This document shows, piece after piece, positions 21,191 to 26,732 of a stretch of DNA of 26,732 nucleotides (its first letter is position 1; the number at the start of each line of letters is the position of its first letter). The translations under genes and the position numbers were made by a program. The notes below the pieces were generated by a model that ran no database searches, was not told where the DNA came from, and saw nothing but the letters and a program-made list of their open reading frames with translations. The stretch spans positions 1-26,732 of the forward strand of contig CAYLHS010000026.1 in the NCBI GenBank assembly GCA_964383535.1, read 5' to 3'. The DNA is from CAYLHS01 sp964383535 (GTDB taxonomy: Bacteria; Actinomycetota; Acidimicrobiia; Spongiisociales; UBA4744).

Positions 21191-21718
21191 TTAACTATGT
21201 TTATGCGATCGGCGCTGGATGACGAAGGCGATCTGTTCGAGGGGGACGTAGAGACTCTGCTCGTCGAGTGTCATCAACGCGACGTGATCCCGTGCGACCG
21301 CCGTGATCTGGCCGGATACCGAGAGCCCGAGGAGGGGGGCGACGATCTCCAGTTGCTCGCCCGTCATCTCGTACTCGGTGAGTCGCGCCGCAAACGTCGA
21401 AGCACCACGTGTTCTCCCGTGGCCCAGCGATCGTGCTTGCTGGGTGATCTGGATCGCGATCGGTCCTCCCAGATTGACATCGGTGAAACCGTCCGTCACC
21501 TGGATCGATGCAAGGTCGCCAGCCGCATAGTGGATGGTTCCGGAGACAGATCGGCCGAAGGTGGCGATAGTCACCAGATCGCCTCGTGCCATCGAGTCGA
21601 ACGCAACCGCTCCGAGGTAGCGGGCACGCGCGGCGAGCTTCGCCGCGTCCCGTTCCGCCTCTTCCGCCTCGAAGCGGAGCTCGTTCTCCAGATCGCTGGT
21701 GATATCGGGCTCTTCCAC
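21191..21718 (-). CDS. Hypothetical protein with possible tandem Sm-like barrels
   Basis: I do not recognise this 175-aa protein. It starts with an acidic helix rich in Glu and Ala (residues 8-30), then has two beta-rich parts: GDLVTIATFGRSVSGTI to about residue 90, and LGLSVSGQITAVARDHVAL to LEQIAFVIQRR at the C-terminus. Both recall the pattern of Sm/Hfq-like small barrels (a G-x-V-x-G-x-I strand pair followed by a hydrophobic strand and a closing I-x-x-V), so a tandem barrel is possible, with low certainty. I chose the GTG at 21718, which has a GGAAGG ribosome site; an in-frame GTG at 21748 lacks one. It is divergent from the Tad operon with a 74-nt gap, so shared regulation is possible. 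Confidence 0.65.
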   Translation of the reverse strand: MEEPDITSDLENELRFEAEEAERDAAKLAARARYLGAVAFDSMARGDLVTIATFGRSVSGTIHYAAGDLASIQVTDGFTDVNLGGPIAIQITQQARSLGHGRTRGASTFAARLTEYEMTGEQLEIVAPLLGLSVSGQITAVARDHVALMTLDEQSLYVPLEQIAFVIQRRSHKHS

Positions 21719-21759
21719 AACAACCTTCCAACCAGTGGCAAGGAACACTACCCCGACGA

Positions 21760-21765
21760 TAGGAT
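21760..21765 (+). promoter_or_regulatory. Possible -10 box TAGGAT for the Tad operon
   Basis: TAGGAT lies in the 74-nt divergent gap, 27 nt before the first Tad gene start, leaving room for its GGGAGG ribosome site. A -35 element is not clear. Confidence 0.35.
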
Positions 21766-21792
21766 GGGCGAGTCACAGGGAGGCCATGGGAC

Positions 21793-22419
21793 GTGACAGG
21801 GAGGCGAGGGCCGTTAGGTCGGCTTTCGACGGGGCATTGGGTCATGCTGCTCGCCGGCGTGGTCGCAGTTGTGCTGAATTTCGCGTTCCTTCGCTCGCAA
21901 CAGCACACCGTGGACGTGGCGGTCGCCGACGTAGACCTTGTGGCCGGGTCGCTTCTCAATGCTGCCGACGTGACGTTCACGCCCGTGCACGTCGAAGAGT
22001 CGGTTCAGCAGGGACTGGTGTCGACGGCCGATCTTGATCCGGGCATGGTGGTAGTTCGGACGATTCCGGCAGGAACGCTTCTGTCCAAGGCCGACCTGGC
22101 GACGAGGAGCAATGGCAAGCGGGCGATGAGCATTCCAATCGACCGTGAGCATGCCGTGGGGGGTCTCCTCGAGCGGGGAGATCGTGTCGACGTGGTGGCG
22201 TCTGATTCGGGCACCGCTCGGTATGTGCTCGTTGGAGCAGAAGTGCTGTCCGTGTCCGACGCGTCGGGGGCACTCGGATCGGACTACTCGGTGACGCTGG
22301 CACTCGATGCCGACGGGGTGCTGGCCGTCGCCGCAGCGATGTCGGAAGGATCGCTCGAGATCATCCGGTCGACTGGGGCCGATTCGCCTGGTGCGATGGT
22401 CTATCCGAGCGAGCCATGA
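21793..22419 (+). CDS. cpaB: Flp pilus assembly protein CpaB/RcpC (SAF domain)
   Basis: The 208-aa protein begins with a basic stretch (TGRRGPLGRLSTGH) and one membrane-spanning signal anchor (about residues 16-34). A SAF domain follows (about 42-105, with VAVADVDLVAGSLLNAADV) and then the CpaB-specific extracytoplasmic part with a second beta domain (MSIPIDREHAVGGLLERGDRVDVVA). CpaB/RcpC sits on the outer face of the inner membrane and in diderms works with the secretin; in actinobacteria without an outer membrane its role is less clear. The GTG start has a GGGAGG ribosome site 9 nt away. Its stop overlaps the next ATG, so it is the first gene of the Tad operon. Confidence 0.85.
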   Translation: MTGRRGPLGRLSTGHWVMLLAGVVAVVLNFAFLRSQQHTVDVAVADVDLVAGSLLNAADVTFTPVHVEESVQQGLVSTADLDPGMVVVRTIPAGTLLSKADLATRSNGKRAMSIPIDREHAVGGLLERGDRVDVVASDSGTARYVLVGAEVLSVSDASGALGSDYSVTLALDADGVLAVAAAMSEGSLEIIRSTGADSPGAMVYPSEP

Positions 22420-23534
22420 CCACCGATCCTGTTGTCCTGCTTGTGTTGTCGCCAAGAGACTGGGCGGCGCGGCTGCACCGCCACGCAGCGGATCATGGAG
22501 GCCTCCAGGTCAAGGCTCGCGTGCTGAGGCCTGAAGAAGTGAGGGTCGACGGATTCGAAGTGCTGGTGGTCGACGACACAACATCGTTTCTGACTAGGCG
22601 TCTCGTAGAGGAGGTTCACTCGCGCTCGGCGAAGGTCCTCGGGGTGTACGACGGCTTGGACTTCCCAGAGGGCAGGCGACGACTTCTCGACCTCGGTGCC
22701 GATGGGGTCATCGAGGCCGCCTCGGAGGCCGAGGAGTTCGTGCGCAGAATCGGCCAGATGCGGTCGCTCCGTCCGGCGGCCCCACAGGTGGTGGGAGGAT
22801 CCACTCCGTCTGTCGGGCGGCTGCTTGTCGTGGGGGGTCCCTTCGGCGGAACGGGGTCAACCGAGGTCGCTATCGGCCTTGCCGCCGCACTTCACAGAGG
22901 AGGCAGTGGCGTCGCGCTGGTCGACGCCGATGACGTCGCCCCATCGATTGCTCAGCGTTTGGGGCTCTCCGTCGTTCCGAATCTCAGAACGCTGGTGGAC
23001 CAATCGAGGAGGGGCGAGGAACTCGACGTCGAACACACGGCAGGCTTCGATGTGGTGTGCGGCATTCCGAACCCCCGCGACTGGGCCGAGCTGCGCCCAG
23101 CGGATGTGGCGTCGGCGCTCGAGGACCTGACGAAAGCGTCGGATGCCGTTGTCGCTGACATCAGTTCTGGTATCGAGCGGCTTCCGGGCGATGGTCGCTT
23201 CCGCCTCGCTCGGAGGCTTCTTGGAGATGCGCACACGATCCTCGGAGTGGGTGTTGCCACACCAAACGGTGTGTCTCGACTCCTGGATTGGGCGGCGGAA
23301 GTGAGGGCAATCAGCGGATCTGTTCGTCTCGTGCTGGTGCTCAACAGGGTCCCCGCGGGTGGGTTCGTGAGAAGCGAGGTCGCCCGCGAGATCGAGCGCG
23401 TCTTCGCACCATCCCAGATCGGGTTCCTTCCGGAGGACCGAAGGGTGCGTCGGGCAGCGTGGGAAGGTGGTCTCGTATCTCGAGGTTCGTTCTCACGCGG
23501 TGTGGTCAACCTCGCCATCGGAGTTGCCGGATGA
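22416..23534 (+). CDS. CpaE/TadZ-like pilus localisation protein with degenerate P-loop
   Basis: The 372-aa protein has an N-terminal receiver-like domain (about 1-115, VLVVDDTTSF then VLGVYDGLDF) and a C-terminal MinD/ParA-type ATPase fold (about 134-370), the CpaE/TadZ arrangement. TadZ proteins place the Tad machine in the cell. The nucleotide loop reads GGPFGGTGSTE (140-150). Compared with the usual KGGVGKTT, the signature lysine is Phe143 and the P-loop lysine is Ser148, so nucleotide hydrolysis is unlikely. The second motif VALVDADDVAPS (166-177) is kept. ATGA overlaps link it to both neighbours. Family assignment also rests on the Tad gene order. Confidence 0.82.
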   Translation: MTTDPVVLLVLSPRDWAARLHRHAADHGGLQVKARVLRPEEVRVDGFEVLVVDDTTSFLTRRLVEEVHSRSAKVLGVYDGLDFPEGRRRLLDLGADGVIEAASEAEEFVRRIGQMRSLRPAAPQVVGGSTPSVGRLLVVGGPFGGTGSTEVAIGLAAALHRGGSGVALVDADDVAPSIAQRLGLSVVPNLRTLVDQSRRGEELDVEHTAGFDVVCGIPNPRDWAELRPADVASALEDLTKASDAVVADISSGIERLPGDGRFRLARRLLGDAHTILGVGVATPNGVSRLLDWAAEVRAISGSVRLVLVLNRVPAGGFVRSEVAREIERVFAPSQIGFLPEDRRVRRAAWEGGLVSRGSFSRGVVNLAIGVAG

Positions 23535-24799
23535 GTGCCTACGAGGAGATCCGAGCCGCCGCAGTCCAGCTCATCGAACGCAGGAAACTCGACGTCGGCG
23601 TCAACCTTCATGAGACACGGTTGGCTGTCACCCAGGCGGTAGATGCGTATCGACGTCAGGCGGATCATGGCGCAGGGAGACACCTCGCTAACCCCGGCGA
23701 GATGGTCGAGCGAGTGTTCCATGCGGTTGCCGGGTTTGGAGCCCTGACCAACGTTCTCGCCGACTCCGGGGTGGAGGAGGTCTTCATTGAAGGCGATCGG
23801 GTGTCGTTCATCCGCGACGGTGCCTTGCACGCACTCGGGAGTCCGACGACTGAGGAGGAGAACCGCCGGGTCATCGACCGACTTCTCGCGGACACCGATC
23901 GGCACCTCGACGCTGGGAACCCGATCGTCCAGGCGCGCGTACTCAATGAGTCTGCCCGCTTGACGGCCGTGATGCCTCCGGTGTCGGACCGGCTTTCGGT
24001 GACGATCCGCAGGTATGCCCTGCGTCGAGAGACGCTGAGGTCGCTCGTGGAACTGGGTTCTCTCACGCTGCCGGCAGCAGGTCTTCTTTGGGCCATTGCC
24101 AGGACCGACAGTTCCATTGTCGTGTCCGGTCCACCCGGTGCCGGGAAGACATCGCTGTTGGCCGCGCTGATGGCGGCGGCCGCCGCGGGTACCTGCATCC
24201 GGTGCTGTGAAGAGGTGCGGGAGCTTCACGTTCCAATCATCCACGGCTCGTACTACGAGGCGAGACCCCCTTCCCTCGATGGAACAGGAGCGATCTCTTT
24301 GCGAGACCTCGTCAAGACCGTTCTCGCGATGCGGCCGGATCGCATCGTCGTTGGTGAGGTGCGCGGGTCGGAGGCGTTCGAGTTGACGAGGGCAGTGAAT
24401 GCGGGGTGTGGGTTCCTGTGCACCATTCACGCGAATTCTGCACGGGAGGCTCTATCCGCGCTCGTGAATGCAGCGTTGATGGCCGGCGAGAACGTCACCG
24501 AAGGCGTGGTCAGGAGTGTCTTCGCCTCGTCGATCGACTTCGTGGTGCATCTCGATCGCGATGGAATCGCCCGCGAGGAGAGAGGGCTGAGGCGGCGGCT
24601 TGTGGAGATTCTGTCGGTGGTTCCGTCACTGGGATCCGACTTCACGACCGAGCCCCTATTCGTAAGGGACGACCTGGGCAGCCCGCTCGATTGGACGGGG
24701 GTGTTTCCGCCGGACGATGTCACGAATCGGATCCGGCGTGCTCTGCCTGAGGGGATGACACTGCGGGCTGTTCTCGAGGGAAGGGTGTCGCCGCTGTGA
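23531..24799 (+). CDS. Tad secretion motor ATPase (CpaF/TadA)
   Basis: The 422-aa type II/IV secretion ATPase powers Flp pilus assembly at the cytoplasmic face. It has an N-terminal domain (about 1-165), Walker A GPPGAGKT (200-207), an Asp-box region with IRCCEEVRELHV, Walker B RPDRIVVGEVRG (268-279) and the His box CTIHANSA (297-304). All catalytic parts look intact. I chose the ATG at 23531, which overlaps the upstream stop by 4 nt and starts MSAYEEIRAAAVQL; the open frame extending to 23288 lies inside the TadZ gene and is a shadow. Length is typical of CpaF. It would drive the TadB/TadC platform encoded next. Confidence 0.94.
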   Translation: MSAYEEIRAAAVQLIERRKLDVGVNLHETRLAVTQAVDAYRRQADHGAGRHLANPGEMVERVFHAVAGFGALTNVLADSGVEEVFIEGDRVSFIRDGALHALGSPTTEEENRRVIDRLLADTDRHLDAGNPIVQARVLNESARLTAVMPPVSDRLSVTIRRYALRRETLRSLVELGSLTLPAAGLLWAIARTDSSIVVSGPPGAGKTSLLAALMAAAAAGTCIRCCEEVRELHVPIIHGSYYEARPPSLDGTGAISLRDLVKTVLAMRPDRIVVGEVRGSEAFELTRAVNAGCGFLCTIHANSAREALSALVNAALMAGENVTEGVVRSVFASSIDFVVHLDRDGIAREERGLRRRLVEILSVVPSLGSDFTTEPLFVRDDLGSPLDWTGVFPPDDVTNRIRRALPEGMTLRAVLEGRVSPL

Positions 24800-25665
24800 T
24801 GTTTCTGGCGGCCCTTGCGACTGGTGTGTTCGCGGTGCTCGTGGCTGCGTCGGTCGCCGGCGTGAGGATCGTCCGAACTCGTCGCCTGCCGGGTCGTGGC
24901 GTCAGGCTCAAGGCGTGGCTGATTCAGGCGGGCACCGAAACGTCGCCGGCGGCCTTCATCGGGCTGGTAGTGGCTGTGGCTGTGGTCTCATTCGCCGCGT
25001 TCACTGGGGTCACGAAGAGTGCGACGATCGCGTTGTTCCCCTCGGTTGCCGTTGCCGCGCTGCCCGTGCTCTCGATGGGGCGACGCAGGGCGCATCGGAT
25101 CACCGAGGTGGCAGGAGCGTGGCCCGACGGCTTGCGAGACCTGGTCGCATCTGTGGCGTCAGGCATGTCGCTCGCCCGTGCCTTAGACCGTCTTGCGGAG
25201 CGGGGCCCGACGCCACTCCGACGGGCCTTCGCCGGCTTTCCGTTGATGGCGCGCACGGTGGGCGTGGTGCCGGCGCTGGAGATCGTCAAGACGGACTTGG
25301 CAGACCCTGCCTCAGATCGGGTGATCGAGATTCTCGCGCTCGCCCACGAGCGTGGAGGCGCAATTGTCCCGCAGATCCTGGAGGATCTCGCCGAGGCGGC
25401 AACGCGAGACCTCTGGGCCATGGAGGAGATCCGCACCCAGGCGCTCGAACAGAAGATCAACGCTCGCGCGGTGTTCGTACTCCCATGGTTGGTGCTGGTG
25501 GCACTGACGATACGCGAGGGTGCATTCCGCGACTTCTACCGGAGTTCAGCGGGCGCACTGGTGGTCGCGATTGGAGCGGCACTGAGTGCGATCGGCATGA
25601 TGTTGGTGGCGCGTCTCGGGCGCGAACCCGAGGAGCCACGAGTGTTCGCCGGGGGTGCCGAGTGA
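24796..25665 (+). CDS. Tad inner-membrane platform protein TadB
   Basis: The 289-aa protein has a T2SSF (GspF) domain with membrane helices near residues 4-22, 53-70, 75-92, 226-242 and 250-270. A cytoplasmic helical domain between them (about 105-215) includes LRDLVASVASGMSLARALD and IEILALAHERGGAIVPQILEDLAEAA, the usual TadB/GspF signature. It sits in the inner membrane and interacts with the motor ATPase. The GTG at 24796 overlaps the CpaF stop by 4 nt; the ATG that follows it directly is an alternative. Its stop overlaps the GTG of tadC. TadB versus TadC is assigned by order. Confidence 0.88.
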   Translation: MMFLAALATGVFAVLVAASVAGVRIVRTRRLPGRGVRLKAWLIQAGTETSPAAFIGLVVAVAVVSFAAFTGVTKSATIALFPSVAVAALPVLSMGRRRAHRITEVAGAWPDGLRDLVASVASGMSLARALDRLAERGPTPLRRAFAGFPLMARTVGVVPALEIVKTDLADPASDRVIEILALAHERGGAIVPQILEDLAEAATRDLWAMEEIRTQALEQKINARAVFVLPWLVLVALTIREGAFRDFYRSSAGALVVAIGAALSAIGMMLVARLGREPEEPRVFAGGAE

Positions 25666-26576
25666 TTCTCGCCGCCGTTGTGTGCTCGGGAATCGCTGTT
25701 GCGGCCGCAGCGTCGCTGATGGTGAAGCCACGGGTCCGACTGGCTCCCAGGGTCCGACCGTACAGTGTCGCGAGCATCGTGAGCCTGGGAGGGGTTCCCG
25801 AGTTAGGCCCGGTGAAAGGGCGCTCGTTCGGCTCGGCTATCGGCAGGTTTGCCGGCTGGCTGAGTCACGTCGTGGGAGAGTCCGGGGAGAGCGAGATGCG
25901 CCTCAGGTTGCGACAGGCCGATCTGTTCTCCGATGTGGCTGAGGAACATCGACTCGAGGTGTACCGGCTGCGGCAGCTGTCGTCGACAATCGTGTGGATA
26001 GGCCTCGGGTTCGTGGTGGCGATCGCTTTCGGGATGCGGGCAGGCGGAGCACTCGCTGTTGCCGGCCTATCAGGGCTCGTTGGAGTGACGCGCTGGCGTG
26101 GGCGTCTTGAGAGGGCGATCGACGACCGTCGAACTCGACTACGGATCGAGGTGTACACCGTCAACCAGTTGCTTGCGATGCGCGTTCGAGTAGGCGGCGG
26201 GGTGGTCCAGGCCGTGCGGTACGTGGTGGACCGCGGGGTAGGCGCGATGGCGTCGGAACTCGCAGAGGTGCTACGACTGCATCGAAGCGGGGTACCGGCC
26301 TCTGAGGCGCTCGCCGCGGCTGCTCGCTCCACACCCGAGTCGCATGTTGCAAGGACCTACTGGTTGTTGTCCTCGGCGGAAGAACGTGGAGCTGATCTTG
26401 CAGGCGCGTTGCTTGCGCTGAGCGAGGATGTTCGAGAGGCACGTCGCGAAGCGATCAGGAGAACGGCGACGAAGCGGAGGGCGGCGATGCTCATCCCGAC
26501 GATCGCGATTCTCGCCCCGATCATGTTGCTCTTCGTTGCTGCTCCTCTTCCGAGAATCGTGTTTGGTGGTCTATAG
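25662..26576 (+). CDS. Tad inner-membrane platform protein TadC
   Basis: The 304-aa T2SSF-domain protein has membrane helices near residues 3-16, 108-125 and 128-142 and a final one near 275-300. The cytoplasmic domain between them has IEVYTVNQLLAMRVRVGGGVVQAVRYV and YWLLSSAEERGADLAGALLALSEDVREARRE; in each the pattern is that of TadC/GspF. It pairs with TadB to form the platform of the Flp pilus. The GTG at 25662 overlaps the TadB stop by 4 nt. The frame is open back to 24915, but that extension is a shadow of tadB, not a fusion. It ends 17 nt before the pilin-like gene. Confidence 0.88.
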   Translation: MILAAVVCSGIAVAAAASLMVKPRVRLAPRVRPYSVASIVSLGGVPELGPVKGRSFGSAIGRFAGWLSHVVGESGESEMRLRLRQADLFSDVAEEHRLEVYRLRQLSSTIVWIGLGFVVAIAFGMRAGGALAVAGLSGLVGVTRWRGRLERAIDDRRTRLRIEVYTVNQLLAMRVRVGGGVVQAVRYVVDRGVGAMASELAEVLRLHRSGVPASEALAAAARSTPESHVARTYWLLSSAEERGADLAGALLALSEDVREARREAIRRTATKRRAAMLIPTIAILAPIMLLFVAAPLPRIVFGGL

Positions 26577-26593
26577 GAAAGGAGACGATCCAC

Positions 26594-26732
26594 ATGTGGA
26601 TCTGGATGGTGCACAGGGACGAACGGGGCCTGAACACCGCCGAGCTACTCGGCAACGCCGCGCTCGCGATCCTCGCATTGATCGCGATCTGGGCTGCGTT
26701 GCAGGCGCTCGGTCTCGACATCGTCGCATGGA
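26594..26732 (+). CDS. Pilin-like small protein (Flp-type), 3' end outside window
   Basis: The first 46 codons are visible, starting at ATG 26594 with a GGAG ribosome site. The sequence starts MWIWMVHRDERGLNTAELLG, then a hydrophobic stretch (NAALAILALIAIWAALQALG). The short basic leader, Gly12 followed by four residues and Glu17, then a hydrophobic helix, fits the prepilin peptidase pattern of Flp or TadE/F-type pseudopilins (G-x4-E). Flp pilins usually have Tyr after that Glu; here it is Leu. Position behind tadC fits a pilin or pseudopilin. It could also be a short TadE-like protein, which the missing 3' end leaves open. Confidence 0.6.
   Translation, partial: MWIWMVHRDERGLNTAELLGNAALAILALIAIWAALQALGLDIVAW

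Noticed and set aside
22952..24430. A 492-codon minus-strand frame opposite tadZ and cpaF
   Set aside because: It spans two overlapping well-supported genes and shows shadow-type composition.
24915..26576. A possible tadB-tadC fusion, because the tadC frame is open far upstream
   Set aside because: The upstream part is out of frame with the conserved TadB protein, and a GTGA overlap marks the true tadC start at 25662.
1..26732. CRISPR arrays, insertion sequences or antiphage island
   Set aside because: No regularly spaced repeats, transposase, integrase or defence-type genes were seen in any frame.

Overview
The window is high-GC DNA from an actinobacterium (Actinomycetota). The clearest marker is a bacterial proteasome activator (Bpa) ending in the proteasome-docking residues GQYL, which occurs in proteasome-bearing Actinobacteria. 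A WS/DGAT acyltransferase, dense use of GTG starts, 4-nt ATGA/GTGA gene overlaps, and -10-like boxes (TAGNNT) placed 6-7 nt before several start codons (probable leaderless mRNAs) all fit. Acidimicrobiia or a relative is my guess for the class, but the sequence alone does not prove it. The region looks chromosomal. I see no insertion sequence, phage gene, rRNA or CRISPR array.

Layout. 1-2056 (+): end of an AlaX-type Ala-tRNA editing gene, a CvpA-CAP fusion membrane protein and an unknown protein, joined by 4-nt overlaps. 2105-5619 (-): WS/DGAT, an ornithine cyclodeaminase/mu-crystallin-type reductase and a FAD amine/amino-acid oxidase, probably one operon transcribed from the oxidase. 5704-5779 (-): tRNA-Arg(CCU). 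5780-6125: gene-free, with one strong hairpin. 6126-6699 (+): two tandemly duplicated small SHOCT membrane proteins. 6768-10256 (+): a four-gene ABC export locus (ATPase-permease-ATPase-permease), fully overlapping. 10265-11035 (-): HAD-IB phosphatase. 11139-12164 (+): NYN nuclease with two LOTUS/OST-HTH domains. 12330-13682 (-) and 13940-15316 (+): divergent glutamate dehydrogenase and tyrosine phenol-lyase. 15340-17322 (+): CLC chloride channel/transporter with CBS and TrkA_C domains, followed by a 55-aa protein. 17514-20237 (-): four-PAS membrane histidine kinase. 20334-20759 (-): Bpa, divergent from a 69-aa excisionase-type DNA-binding protein. 21191-21718 (-): unknown protein with two possible Sm-like barrels. 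21793 to the end (+): a Tad (tight adherence, Flp pilus) locus: cpaB, tadZ/cpaE, cpaF/tadA, tadB, tadC and the start of a pilin-like gene cut by the window edge.

How the genes connect. The Tad genes form one translationally coupled machine: secretin-associated periplasmic factor, localisation factor, motor ATPase and two inner-membrane platform proteins. Tyrosine phenol-lyase makes pyruvate, ammonia and phenol from tyrosine, and the divergent glutamate dehydrogenase could capture that ammonia; this link is inference. The oxidase/reductase pair would interconvert an amino acid and its imine, substrate unknown. The most noteworthy items are the tyrosine phenol-lyase assignment, the NYN-LOTUS-LOTUS protein, the TadZ that has lost both P-loop lysines, the CLC protein with substituted key residues, and the recurring leaderless-start motif.
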